A program made the position numbers and the translations under genes. The notes under the pieces were generated by a model. That model worked only from the letters and a program-made list of their open reading frames with translations, was not told the DNA's origin and did not search any database. Of a stretch of DNA of 64,000 bases, positions 1 to 7,665 are shown one piece after another; within the stretch, counting starts at the first letter, position 1, and every line of letters starts with the position of its first letter. Origin of the DNA: Iamia sp. SCSIO 61187 (GTDB taxonomy: Bacteria > Actinomycetota > Acidimicrobiia > Acidimicrobiales > Iamiaceae); assembly GCF_019443745.1 (NCBI RefSeq), contig NZ_CP050948.1:2232001-2296000 (forward strand), read 5' to 3'.

Positions 1-172
1 TCTCGCGGGCCCGCTGGAGCGGGCTCGTCCAGACGGCGTCGACGTCGCCGGCCCACACCGCCGCCAGGCGCTCTGCTTGGTCGCGGCCCTCGGCCGACAG
101 GTGGGGGTCGGCGGGGACACCCGCGCCCTCGAGGCGGACGGGAAGGGCGTGGCGGACGAGGAGGAGCTCCAC
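1..172 (-). CDS. Histidine phosphatase family protein, N-terminal part (truncated by window edge)
   Basis: Reading the minus strand from a GTG at 172 gives an open frame that runs off the window. It begins MELLLVRHALPVR and continues with LSAEGRDQAERLA and WTSPLQRAR. The RHA triplet (family RHG) carries the phosphohistidine, and S-P-L-x-R-A is the second conserved block of the phosphoglycerate-mutase-like fold. Only the first 57 residues are present, so the substrate cannot be assigned. It is divergent from the patatin-like gene at 229, with 56 bp between the starts. An in-frame ATG is not available nearby, so the GTG is the best start. Confidence 0.8.
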   Translation of the reverse strand, partial: MELLLVRHALPVRLEGAGVPADPHLSAEGRDQAERLAAVWAGDVDAVWTSPLQRARE

Positions 173-228
173 GGCGCGGAGCGTAGGGGCCGCGGCTCCG
201 TGGTCCGGGGCCCCTACCCTCGGTCTCG

Positions 229-1239
229 ATGGACGGGCAGGACGCGGGCAGCCGGCGAGAGCGGGTCGGGCCCGACGGTGCCCTCGCCCCGCTGACCGCG
301 CTCACCGGGCTGACGGGCCGGCTCGCCCCCCTCCGGGACCGGCTCCGCCGCCGGGGGAGCGGGCCCAAGACGGCGTTCGTCCTGAGCGGGGGCGGGAACC
401 TCGGCGCCCTCCAGGTCGGGATGCTGCGGGCTCTGCTCGAGCACCGGATCCTGCCGGACCTCGTCCTGGGCTGCTCGGTGGGGGCCCTGAACGGCGCCGG
501 CATCGCCGCCGACCCCTCGCTGGAGATGGTGGGCCGGCTCCAGGACCTCTGGCTGGAGTTCGACGACCGCGACGTCCTCCCCGTCGGCTTGCTCCCCACG
601 ACCGTCCAGATGGCGCGACGCGGGGTGTCGATCCACGGCAACGAGGGGCTTCGGAAGGTGATCGATGACGTCCTTCCGGACGGTCGGTTCGAGGACCTGA
701 GGGTGCCGTTCCAGTGCGTCGCCACCGACGTCGTCGCGGCCCGGGAGGTGTGGTTCTCGACCGGGTCGATCATGGAGCCCGTGCTCGCCTCGGCCGCCCT
801 GCCGGCCATGCTCCCGCCGGTCGAGATCGACGGCGTCCGCTACATCGACGGTGCCGTCGTGAACGACGTGCCCGTCACCCGGGCCGTGGAGCTGGGGGCG
901 ACGACCATCTACGTCCTCCACGTGGGCGGCTTCGACCGGCCTCGGCCCGAGCCCAAGCGGCCCTTCGACATGGCCCTGCAGGCGTACTGGATCGCCCGTC
1001 GGGCCCGCTTCCGCCGGGACATGGCCGACCTGCCCGACACCGTCGAGGCGGTGCTGCTCCCGACCGGCGACGCCCCGGCGGCGCGGTTCATGGACTTCCG
1101 CCACTCGGCGGCCCTCATGTCGAGCGCCTACCAGGCCAGCGACGCCCTGCTGCGCGAGCGCGCCCAGCCCGCCGTCGAGCCCGACGCCGTCGTCGCCGGG
1201 CGCCCTGACCAGGAGATCAGCACGCTGCGTGAGGAATGA
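229..1239 (+). CDS. Patatin-like phospholipase family protein
   Basis: A 336-residue protein with the patatin hydrolase fold (RssA/YchK-like acyl hydrolases). The oxyanion-hole loop SGGGNLGALQVG lies at about residues 50-60. The nucleophile elbow GCSVG is near residue 83, and the D-G-A/G dyad motif appears as IDGAVVND near residue 207. These are the Ser-Asp catalytic elements of the family. No signal peptide or membrane segment is seen, so it is probably cytoplasmic and acts on membrane lipids or acyl esters; the substrate is unknown. The stop codon overlaps the first bases of the pilin repeat unit at 1236. Confidence 0.88.
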   Translation: MDGQDAGSRRERVGPDGALAPLTALTGLTGRLAPLRDRLRRRGSGPKTAFVLSGGGNLGALQVGMLRALLEHRILPDLVLGCSVGALNGAGIAADPSLEMVGRLQDLWLEFDDRDVLPVGLLPTTVQMARRGVSIHGNEGLRKVIDDVLPDGRFEDLRVPFQCVATDVVAAREVWFSTGSIMEPVLASAALPAMLPPVEIDGVRYIDGAVVNDVPVTRAVELGATTIYVLHVGGFDRPRPEPKRPFDMALQAYWIARRARFRRDMADLPDTVEAVLLPTGDAPAARFMDFRHSAALMSSAYQASDALLRERAQPAVEPDAVVAGRPDQEISTLREE

Positions 1240-1351
1240 GCCGTTTGGCCCATCACGGAGAGGGGTGGGGGTGCCGAAGGAGTGGGGACACACCGTCACA
1301 GCGCTCCCGGACCAACGGGGTGGCGCACCACTTCAACAGGAGAACACCCCG

Positions 1352-1546
1352 ATGCTCAGCACCCAGTGGGACTTCGTCACCAGCTACGTCCGGGCTCGCT
1401 TCGGCGACACCGAGCGGGGCGCCTCGCTCGTCGAGTACGCGCTGCTCGTGGCCCTCATCGCCGTCGTCTGCATCGTCGCCGTGACCTTCATCGGCACCAG
1501 CGGCAGCGACAAGCTCAACAAGGTCGGTTCCTCGATCAACAAGTAG
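1352..1546 (+). CDS. flp: Flp/Fap-type prepilin, copy 1
   Basis: A 64-residue class III prepilin. A hydrophilic leader of about 23 residues ends in ERG, followed by ASLVEYALLVALIAVV, the hydrophobic Flp motif with Glu at +5 and Tyr at +6 after the expected cleavage at Gly. A prepilin peptidase of the TadV type would process it and a Tad machine would assemble it; neither is in this window. An AGGAG site at 1338-1342 lies 9 bp before the ATG. The protein is identical to the copy at 1762. A longer in-frame extension to 1229 exists but lacks a ribosome site. Confidence 0.92.
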   Translation: MLSTQWDFVTSYVRARFGDTERGASLVEYALLVALIAVVCIVAVTFIGTSGSDKLNKVGSSINK

Positions 1547-1580
1547 TCGAGCGCGGCAGCCGCCGCACCTGACGGCACGA

Positions 1581-1610
1581 GAGGAGGCGGGGCTTCGGCC
1601 CCGCCTCCTC
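1581..1610 (+). terminator. Intrinsic-type hairpin after pilin copy 1
   Basis: A perfect 13-bp stem, GAGGAGGCGGGGC with its complement, closed by a TTCG tetraloop. No T-run follows. It sits 34 bp after the pilin stop. Confidence 0.8.
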
Positions 1611-1761
1611 CGCGTCCGCCCACCGGCGACCCGCCCGACCGGAAGATGAGCCGTTCGGCCCATCACGGAGAGGGGTGGGGGTGCCGAAGGAGTGGGGACA
1701 CACCGTCACAGCGCTCCCGGACCAACGGGGTGGCGCACCACTTCAACAGGAGAACACCCCG

Positions 1762-1956
1762 ATGCTCAGCACCCAGTGGGACTTCGTCACCAGCTACGTC
1801 CGGGCTCGCTTCGGCGACACCGAGCGGGGCGCCTCGCTCGTCGAGTACGCGCTGCTCGTGGCCCTCATCGCCGTCGTCTGCATCGTCGCCGTGACCTTCA
1901 TCGGCACCAGCGGCAGCGACAAGCTCAACAAGGTCGGTTCCTCGATCAACAAGTAG
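1762..1956 (+). CDS. flp: Flp/Fap-type prepilin, copy 2
   Basis: Encodes a 64-residue prepilin identical to the one at 1352-1546, with the same leader, Gly cleavage site, Glu+5 and hydrophobic stretch. The nucleotide sequence of the coding region shows no synonymous change, so the duplication is recent or kept uniform by gene conversion. The ribosome site (AGGAG at 1748-1752) and terminator are duplicated as well, so both copies should be expressed equally unless the outside promoter matters. Confidence 0.92.
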   Translation: MLSTQWDFVTSYVRARFGDTERGASLVEYALLVALIAVVCIVAVTFIGTSGSDKLNKVGSSINK

Positions 1957-1990
1957 TCGAGCGCGGCAGCCGCCGCACCTGACGGCACGA

Positions 1991-2020
1991 GAGGAGGCGG
2001 GGCTTCGGCCCCGCCTCCTC
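1991..2020 (+). terminator. Intrinsic-type hairpin after pilin copy 2
   Basis: Identical to the hairpin at 1581-1610: 13-bp GC stem with TTCG loop, no T-run. Confidence 0.8.
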
Positions 2021-2074
2021 CGCGTCCGCCCCCTCGCAGGCCGGCCGGGCGTCGGCCGAGTGGCCAAGGAGGCA

Positions 2075-2080
2075 TAGGGT
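2075..2080 (+). promoter_or_regulatory. -10 hexamer TAGGGT for the DUF3151 gene
   Basis: TAGGGT ends 8 nt before the ATG at 2089, a spacing that puts the transcription start on or next to the start codon. The same arrangement recurs at many genes in this window. Confidence 0.6.
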
Positions 2081-2088
2081 CGGGCCAG

Positions 2089-2541
2089 ATGAGCGACCAG
2101 CCGATCTCCCTCAGCCCGTCGGGACCGCCCGAGACCGTGCTCGCACCGGAGCCGGAGGAGGCCCGCTCCCTGCTCGCCGCCGCCCTCGGGAGCGACACGA
2201 TGCTCCCCGACGAGCGGCGGACCGCGGTGGCCGCCGTCGTGGCCCGCTTCCCGCGGTTCCTCGACGGGTGGGCTCGGCTGGGCCAGCTCGGGCGGGACGA
2301 CGTCGAGGCCTACGCCGCCTTCCGGGTCGGCTACCACCGGGGTCTGGACACGCTGCGCCAGAACGGGTGGCGGGGGACCGGCTACGTGCGCTGGCAGCAC
2401 GAGACCAACCGCGGCTTCCTCCGCTCCCTCCACGGCCTGGAGCGGGCGGCGGCCCGCATCGGCGAGGACGACGAGGCCGAGCGCTGCGCCCTCTTCCTCC
2501 GCCAGCTCGACCCTGCGTGGCCGCCGCCGGACCTCGACTAG
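2089..2541 (+). CDS. DUF3151 domain-containing protein
   Basis: A 150-residue protein matching the actinobacterial DUF3151 family, recognised by the conserved block AYAAFRVGYHRGLDTLRQNG followed by a W-x-H-E-x-N-R-G-F-L-R stretch and a C-terminal FLRQLDPAWPP. The family is all-helical and resembles tetratricopeptide arrays; its molecular role is not established. No signal peptide or membrane segment. It converges on the aldehyde dehydrogenase at 2581, and the two stops are separated only by a palindrome. The start is set by the leaderless promoter at 2075. Confidence 0.88.
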   Translation: MSDQPISLSPSGPPETVLAPEPEEARSLLAAALGSDTMLPDERRTAVAAVVARFPRFLDGWARLGQLGRDDVEAYAAFRVGYHRGLDTLRQNGWRGTGYVRWQHETNRGFLRSLHGLERAAARIGEDDEAERCALFLRQLDPAWPPPDLD

Positions 2542-2549
2542 GTCGGAGT

Positions 2550-2578
2550 GGTCGGAGTGGGTCTGACCCACTCCGACC
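2550..2578. terminator. Palindrome between convergent genes, repeat family A copy 1
   Basis: GGTCGGAGTGGGTC, a single T, then the exact reverse complement. It fills the gap between two convergent stop codons (2541 and 2581), so it probably terminates transcription from both sides. An extra half copy of GGTCGGAGTG lies just before it at 2541. The identical 29-mer recurs at 11943 and a near copy at 15953. Confidence 0.8.
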
Positions 2579-2580
2579 GG

Positions 2581-4023
2581 TCAGTCCTCGGCGAAGTGGA
2601 CGGTGCGGATCTCGGAGTAGTGGTCCATGGCCGCGGGGCCGAGCTCGCGCCCGAGGCCGCTGCGCTTCATGCCACCGAAGGGCGTCTCGACCCGCACCGA
2701 CGAGTGGCTGTTGACCGACAGGGACCCGGTCCGGAGGCGCTTGGCGACCCGGACGGCTCGCGTCGCCGAACCGGTCCACAGCGAGCCCGACAGGCCGTAG
2801 TCGCTGTCGTTGGCGATGCGGACGGCGTCGTCCTCGTCGTCGAAGGGGATCACCGACGCCACCGGGCCGAAGATCTCCTCCCGGGCGATGCGCATCGAGT
2901 TGTCCACGTCGGCGACGACGGCGGGCGAGAGGTAGAAGCCGGGGCGGTCGAGGACCTCGCCGCCGCACACCCGGCGGGCACCCTCGCCCGACCCGATGTC
3001 GAGGTAGTCGAGCGACGTCTGGCGCTGCCCGGCGCTGACCATCGGGCCCATCTCGGTGGCCGGGTCGAGGGGCTCACCCACGACGACCCGATCGGTGGCG
3101 GCGGCGAAGGCGGCGACGAAGGCGTCGTAGGCCGGGCGCTCGACGAGGATCCGGCTCCGGGCGCAGCAGTCCTGCCCGGCGTTGCCGAACACCGCCATCG
3201 GGGTGGCCGCCGCCGCCCGCTCGACGTCGGCGTCGGCGAACACGACCGACGCCGACTTGCCGCCCAGCTCGAGGGTGACCCGGGTGATGGTGTCGGCCGA
3301 CTGGCGGAGGATGTGGGCGCCGGTGGCGGTCTCGCCGGTGAACCCGACCTTGGCCACGCGGGGGTCGCCGACGAGCAGGTCGCCCAGCTGGGCCCCGGGC
3401 CCGGCCAGCACGTGGACGGCCTCGGCCGGGACACCGGCCTCGACGAGCAGGTCGCCCAGGACGAGGGCCGTGAGCGGCGTCAGCGAGGCCGGCTTCAGGA
3501 TGATCGGGTTCCCGCAGGCCAGGGCGGGAGCGACCTTCCACGAGGCGATGAGCAGCGGGAAGTTCCACGGCACGATCAGGGCGCAGACGCCGACGGGCTC
3601 GCGCAGCGTCAGGGCGATGCCGCCGTCCATCACCGGGATGGTGGAACCCAGGTGCTTGTTGGCGAACCCGGCGTAGTACTCGAAGGTGCGGGCCGCCGCC
3701 TCGACCTCCCAGCGGGCGTCGCCGATCGGGTGGCCGGCGCCGGTGGCCTCGAGCTCGGCGACGGCGTCGGCCCGCTCCCGCAGGAGGGCGGCGACCCGGG
3801 CGAGGACCCGGCCCCGCTCGGTGGCGCTGGTGCGGGGCCAGGCGCCCTGGCCCTCGGCGAAGGCGCCGTGGGCGGCGGCGACGGCGGCCTCGACGTCGGC
3901 CGGGCCGGCCTGGGCCACGGTGGCGAAGGGCGCCCCGGTGGCGGGGGCGATCACGTCGCGGGTCGTCCCGTCGGCCGCCTCCCGGCGGTCTCCGGAGACG
4001 ACGAGGAGGTGGGTCTCGGGCAT
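2581..4023 (-). CDS. Aldehyde dehydrogenase family protein (PuuC/betaine-aldehyde type)
   Basis: A 480-residue NAD(P)-dependent aldehyde dehydrogenase. It has the NAD-binding region around VPWNFPLL, the catalytic Glu in LELGGKSA and the nucleophile Cys in NAGQDCCARS. C-terminal motifs EEIFGPV and FGGMKRSGLGRE are intact. It is divergent from the SDR at 4135 and near a glutamine-synthetase-like ligase. Oxidation of a gamma-glutamyl-aminoaldehyde or betaine-type aldehyde is therefore plausible, but the substrate is inferred only from context. Start is ATG at 4023; longer upstream frames run through the divergent promoter region and have no support. Confidence 0.9.
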   Translation of the reverse strand: MPETHLLVVSGDRREAADGTTRDVIAPATGAPFATVAQAGPADVEAAVAAAHGAFAEGQGAWPRTSATERGRVLARVAALLRERADAVAELEATGAGHPIGDARWEVEAAARTFEYYAGFANKHLGSTIPVMDGGIALTLREPVGVCALIVPWNFPLLIASWKVAPALACGNPIILKPASLTPLTALVLGDLLVEAGVPAEAVHVLAGPGAQLGDLLVGDPRVAKVGFTGETATGAHILRQSADTITRVTLELGGKSASVVFADADVERAAAATPMAVFGNAGQDCCARSRILVERPAYDAFVAAFAAATDRVVVGEPLDPATEMGPMVSAGQRQTSLDYLDIGSGEGARRVCGGEVLDRPGFYLSPAVVADVDNSMRIAREEIFGPVASVIPFDDEDDAVRIANDSDYGLSGSLWTGSATRAVRVAKRLRTGSLSVNSHSSVRVETPFGGMKRSGLGRELGPAAMDHYSEIRTVHFAED

Positions 4024-4134
4024 GCTGCGGCTGATCCTCCGGCGACTCTGTCCTCCGCCCTCGCGGGGACGCGGCATCATACGGCCCGACCCCCGGCCGC
4101 TCGGCAGAGGGCACAGGCCACGCGAGGGAGACCG

Positions 4135-4905
4135 ATGGGCCGGTTGGACGGCAAGGTGGCGCTCATCACGGGCGCCGGCGGCGACATGGGGAAGGTCGCG
4201 GTCGAGATGTTCGCGGCCGAGGGGGCCAAGGTCGCGGCCATGGACGTCCGCGGCTGCGACGACGTCGCCGCCGCCGCCCGCGCCGCCGGGGGTGAGGCGA
4301 TCTCGCTCACGGCCGACGTGACCGACGCCGACGCCGTCGACGCCGCCGTGGCCGCGACGGTGGAGGCCTTCGGCCACCTCGACGTCCTCTACAACAACGC
4401 CGGCATCAGCCTGGCCGACGACGACGGCCCCACCACCACGCCGCAGGCCACGTGGGACGCGACCATGGCGGTCAACGTCACCGGCCTGTGGCACTGCTGC
4501 CGGGCCGGGATCCCGGCCCTGCTCGAGGCCGGCGGTGGCTCGATCATCAACGTGGCCAGCTTCGTCGCCCACCTGGGCGCCGCCACCCCGCAGCTGGCCT
4601 ACACCACGTCGAAGGGGGCGGTGCTCTCGATGACCCGGGAGATCGCGGTGATCTACGCCCGGCAGGGCATCCGGGCCAACGCCCTGTGCCCCGGGCCGGT
4701 GCTGACCCCGCTCCTGGCCAAGTACCTGTCGGACGAGGAGAAGCGGCAGCGCCGCCTCGTGCACATCCCCATGGGCCGCTTCGGCGAGGCATCGGAGATG
4801 GTGCAGGGCGCCATCTTCCTGGCCTCCGACGAGTCGTCGTTCATGACCGGCCAGTCGCTCCTGATCGACGGCGGCATCACCGCCGCCTACACGACACCAG
4901 AGTGA
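4135..4905 (+). CDS. SDR family oxidoreductase
   Basis: A classical short-chain dehydrogenase of 256 residues. The cofactor-binding TGAGGDMG motif is near residue 13, NNAG is near residue 90, the catalytic Ser is in INVASF, and the Y-x-x-x-K pair is in YTTSKGA. LCPGPVLTPL follows, as in 3-oxoacyl-ACP-reductase-like members. A GAGGGAG ribosome site lies 5 bp before the ATG. It reads in the same direction as the glutamine-synthetase-like gene 58 bp downstream and probably shares its transcript. Its substrate is not evident from sequence. Confidence 0.9.
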   Translation: MGRLDGKVALITGAGGDMGKVAVEMFAAEGAKVAAMDVRGCDDVAAAARAAGGEAISLTADVTDADAVDAAVAATVEAFGHLDVLYNNAGISLADDDGPTTTPQATWDATMAVNVTGLWHCCRAGIPALLEAGGGSIINVASFVAHLGAATPQLAYTTSKGAVLSMTREIAVIYARQGIRANALCPGPVLTPLLAKYLSDEEKRQRRLVHIPMGRFGEASEMVQGAIFLASDESSFMTGQSLLIDGGITAAYTTPE

Positions 4906-4963
4906 TGCTCGACCGCACCGCCGGGCGCCTGTGCGTCCACCACCCCCGAGCGAGGACACGCTG

Positions 4964-6343
4964 ATGGCAGCCCACGGGATCATCACCGCCGACGACCTGC
5001 GCCAGCAGGTGGCGTCCGACGCGGTGGACACCGTCCTCGTCTGCTTCCCGGACATGCAGGGACGGCTGATGGGCAAGCGGGTCACCGGTCGCTACTTCGT
5101 CGACACCGTGCTCGAGGGGACGATCGAGGCCTGCGACTACCTGCTCGCCGTGGACGTCGACATGACCCCGCTGCCCGGCTACACCTTCGCCAGCTGGGAC
5201 ACGGGCTACGGCGACATGTCCCTCGTGCCCGACCTGGCCACGCTGCGACGGGTGCCGTGGATCCCGAAGACGGCGCTGGTCCTGTGCGACCTGGTCGAGG
5301 AGGGCGGGACCGCCCCCATCGAGGTGTCGCCCCGGCAGATCCTGCGGCGCCAGCTCGCGCGGGCGGCCGCCCGCGGCCTGACGGTCAAGATCGGCGCCGA
5401 GCTGGAGTTCTTCCTCTTCAAGGACACCTACGCCGAGGCCAAGGCCGCCGGCTACAAGGGCCTCACGCCCCACTCGGACTGGATCGAGGACTACCACATC
5501 CTCCAGACGACCCGCGACGAGCACATCATCCGCCAGATCCGCAACGGCATGGACGCGGCCGGCGTGCCCGTCGAGTTCTCCAAGGGGGAGGCGGGCTACG
5601 GCCAGCACGAGATCAACCTCGTGTACGCCGAGGCCCTGGAGATGGCCGACCGTCACGCCATCTACAAGAACGGGGCCAAGGAGATCGCCGCCGCCAACGA
5701 CGTGGCGATCACGTTCATGGCCAAGTGGTCGATGGACGACGTCGGCTCGTCGTGCCACATCCACTCCTCGGTGTGGGCCGACGAGGGCCACCGCTCGCTC
5801 GCCCTCACCGACTCGGGCGATCCCAAGGAGCTGTCGGCCACCGTGCGGAGCTGGCTGGGCGGCCTCGTCGCCGCGTCGCGCGAGCTGTCGTGGCTGTTCG
5901 CCCCGAACGTCAACTCCTACAAGCGGTTCATGCCCGACTCGTGGGCCCCCACCGCCATCGCCTGGGGCGACGACAACCGCACGTGCGGGCTGCGCATCGT
6001 CGGCCACGGGGCCCACCGCCGGGTGGAGAGCCGCATCCCCGGTGCCGACGTCAACCCGTACCTCGCCTACGCCGGGATCGTCGCCGCCGGGCTGCACGGG
6101 ATCGAGAACGAGATCGACCCCGGCCCGGCCTTCGAGGGCAACGCCTACGAGGCCCCCGACGTCGAGCGCATCCCGTCGACCCTGGTCGAGGCCATCGACC
6201 TGTTCGAGGGGTCGACCATCGCACGGGAGGCCTTCGGCGACGACGTCCACCACCACCTGCTCAACACCGCCCGCCAGGAGTGGCTCGCGGCCAACCGCAC
6301 CGTCACCGACTGGGAGCTGATGCGCGGCTTCGAGAGGTTGTAG
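4964..6343 (+). CDS. Glutamine synthetase family protein (GlnA3/PuuA-like gamma-glutamyl ligase)
   Basis: A 459-residue member of the GS superfamily. Metal and ATP ligands appear in KIGAELEFFLF, GYGQHEINL, CHIHSSVW and NSYKRF, with the late motif RRVESRIPGADVNPYLA. Length and sequence fit the gamma-glutamylpolyamine or ethanolamine synthetase branch better than housekeeping GlnA, since the usual adenylylation-loop tyrosine motif is not seen. With the neighbouring aldehyde dehydrogenase and oxidoreductase this suggests amine catabolism by gamma-glutamylation, which is an inference. A GAGGA site precedes the chosen ATG; upstream in-frame starts overlap the SDR stop. Confidence 0.85.
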   Translation: MAAHGIITADDLRQQVASDAVDTVLVCFPDMQGRLMGKRVTGRYFVDTVLEGTIEACDYLLAVDVDMTPLPGYTFASWDTGYGDMSLVPDLATLRRVPWIPKTALVLCDLVEEGGTAPIEVSPRQILRRQLARAAARGLTVKIGAELEFFLFKDTYAEAKAAGYKGLTPHSDWIEDYHILQTTRDEHIIRQIRNGMDAAGVPVEFSKGEAGYGQHEINLVYAEALEMADRHAIYKNGAKEIAAANDVAITFMAKWSMDDVGSSCHIHSSVWADEGHRSLALTDSGDPKELSATVRSWLGGLVAASRELSWLFAPNVNSYKRFMPDSWAPTAIAWGDDNRTCGLRIVGHGAHRRVESRIPGADVNPYLAYAGIVAAGLHGIENEIDPGPAFEGNAYEAPDVERIPSTLVEAIDLFEGSTIAREAFGDDVHHHLLNTARQEWLAANRTVTDWELMRGFERL

Positions 6344-6344
6344 G

Positions 6345-6350
6345 TACGGT
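6345..6350 (+). promoter_or_regulatory. -10 hexamer TACGGT before flavin reductase gene
   Basis: TACGGT ends 6 nt before the ATG at 6357 and starts right after the previous stop, so this gene can be transcribed leaderless even though it follows the ligase by only 13 bp. Confidence 0.5.
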
Positions 6351-6356
6351 CGCCCC

Positions 6357-6917
6357 ATGGCAGCACCTGGTGGATCCGGACCGATCGGACCGTTCCCCGA
6401 GGGGGTGAGCGGGCCCGAGGCCGAGGCCGACTACGACAAGCTCCGACGGCGGGTGCTGTGGTCGTTCCCCTACGGGCTCTACGTGCTGGGCAGCCGGGAC
6501 GGCGAGCGCCGCAACGGCATGACCATCAACTGGGTGACCCAGGTGAGCTTCGACCCCAAGCTGGTGGGCGTCGGGGTCGAGAAGACGGCGTTCACCCACG
6601 AGCTGGTGGCCGCCGGCGGGGTGTTCAGCGTCAACACGATCAGCCGGGAGGATCGGGCCATCGTCCGCAAGTTCACCAAGCCGGTCGAGGTCGACGCGGC
6701 GGCGATGACGCTGAACGGCTTCCCGTTCCACGACGGGGCGTCCGGGGCGCCGATCCTCGACCAGGCCCCCGCCTACGTCGACTGCGCGGTCCGCCAGGCC
6801 GTCGACTGCGGTGGCCACACCTTCTTCGTCGGCGAGGTCGTCGACGCTGGCTTCCAGCACGCCGAGGACACCGAGGTGCTCCGCATGGAGGACACCCGCA
6901 TGTCCTACGGCGGCTGA
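6357..6917 (+). CDS. Flavin reductase family protein (FMN-binding split barrel)
   Basis: A 186-residue protein of the flavin-reductase-like split-barrel family: an N-terminal segment PYGLYVLGSRDGERRNGMT, then WVTQVSFDPKLVGVGVEK and FSVNTIS, the conserved beta strands that hold FMN. Such proteins reduce free flavin with NAD(P)H for a partner monooxygenase or act as flavoproteins in their own right. It closes the amine-catabolism-like cluster. Its last codons (Tyr-Gly-Gly-stop) lie inside a repeat shared with the penicillin-binding-protein gene at 18394. Confidence 0.85.
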   Translation: MAAPGGSGPIGPFPEGVSGPEAEADYDKLRRRVLWSFPYGLYVLGSRDGERRNGMTINWVTQVSFDPKLVGVGVEKTAFTHELVAAGGVFSVNTISREDRAIVRKFTKPVEVDAAAMTLNGFPFHDGASGAPILDQAPAYVDCAVRQAVDCGGHTFFVGEVVDAGFQHAEDTEVLRMEDTRMSYGG

Positions 6918-6946
6918 GCGCAGCGAAGCCGACCAGGCCGGCAACG
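6904..6946 (+). repeat. 43-bp gene-end repeat (family B), copy 1
   Basis: Matches 18381-18423 at 38 of 43 positions. The repeat includes the last three codons and TGA of the flavin reductase gene and continues into the gap. A GGCTGAGCG...GCGAAGCC core can fold on itself. Confidence 0.75.
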
Positions 6947-6972
6947 TGGTTCCCACGCGCTAGACCCGACAC

Positions 6973-7611
6973 GTGACCGACGTCGTGAGGCAGGGCGTCC
7001 TGCGGTTCTCGTACGGGATCATGGGCTCGGGCAAGTCGACCGTCGCCCTGCAGGTGCACCACAACCTGATCCGCCGCGGTCTGCGTGGGGTCCTGTGCAC
7101 CCTCTTCGACCGGGAGGGGACGGCGGTGTCGAGCCGGCTGGGCGTGTCGCACCCCGCTGTCGAGGTCACGGCCGAGGTCGACCTGCTCGCCCTGGCCCGG
7201 GCCGAGGCCGCGGCAGGTGACGGCCACCTCGACTTCCTCGTCTGCGACGAGGTCCAGTTCTACGCCGAGGCCCAGATCGACCAGCTGGCCGCGGTGGTCG
7301 ACGAGATGGGCGCCGACGTGTTCGCCTACGGGCTCCTCACCGACTTCCGGGGCCGCCTCTTCGACGGGACCCGGCGCCTGATGGAGGTCGCCGACGAGCG
7401 GGTCCCGCTGAGCGTCGAGACCCGCTGCTGGTGCGGGCGCCGGGCCACCCACAACGCCCGCCTCGTCAACGGGCAGATGACGCGGGAGGGCGAGACGGTG
7501 GTGATCGCCGACACCGAGGCGTCCGGCGTGGTGGAGACGCCGCTGTTCGGTGACGTCGTCACCTACGAGCTGCTCTGCCGTCGCCACTACAACGCCGGCG
7601 TCGTCAAGTAG
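6973..7611 (+). CDS. tdk: Thymidine kinase, type II (TK1-like)
   Basis: A 212-residue thymidine kinase that phosphorylates thymidine in the salvage pathway. The P-loop is GIMGSGKST near residue 17. The Walker B and DEVQF motif sits at VCDEVQFY with the catalytic Glu, and the lasso-domain zinc site is C-W-C near residue 154 with a second pair around LLCRRHY at the C-terminus. Substrate-loop residues near TEASGVVETPLFGDVVTYELL match the family. The GTG start follows a TAGACC hexamer by 7 nt, consistent with a leaderless message. Confidence 0.9.
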   Translation: MTDVVRQGVLRFSYGIMGSGKSTVALQVHHNLIRRGLRGVLCTLFDREGTAVSSRLGVSHPAVEVTAEVDLLALARAEAAAGDGHLDFLVCDEVQFYAEAQIDQLAAVVDEMGADVFAYGLLTDFRGRLFDGTRRLMEVADERVPLSVETRCWCGRRATHNARLVNGQMTREGETVVIADTEASGVVETPLFGDVVTYELLCRRHYNAGVVK

Positions 7612-7652
7612 GTCGCGCGCCGACCGGCCTGATCCCGTCGGCGGCGACGACG

Positions 7653-7658
7653 TACCCT
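7653..7658 (+). promoter_or_regulatory. -10 hexamer TACCCT for the PLP decarboxylase gene
   Basis: TACCCT ends 7 nt before the ATG at 7666; no ribosome binding site is visible, so leaderless initiation is likely. Confidence 0.5.
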
Positions 7659-7665
7659 CCTCGCC

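Larger units (their letters stand above)
1236..1621 (+). repeat. Tandem duplication unit, copy 1 (386 bp, contains pilin gene and terminator)
   Basis: Bases 1236-1621 are repeated at 1646-2031, an offset of 410. The only difference I find is T at 1246 against C at 1656. The unit holds the upstream region, ribosome binding site, complete pilin gene and terminator hairpin, so each copy is a self-contained expression unit. It starts on the last base before the patatin stop codon. Confidence 0.95.
1646..2031 (+). repeat. Tandem duplication unit, copy 2 (386 bp)
   Basis: Second copy of the unit at 1236-1621, separated from it by 24 bp. It includes the pilin gene at 1762-1956 and the hairpin at 1991-2020. 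After 2031 the sequence diverges. Confidence 0.95.

Noticed and set aside
77-295. Possible 72-residue gene on the plus strand at the window start
   Set aside because: It overlaps the histidine phosphatase on the other strand, which has clear motifs, and has no recognisable protein character.
1236-2031. CRISPR-like direct repeats
   Set aside because: Two long units of 386 bp with a gene inside are a tandem duplication, not short repeats with spacers.
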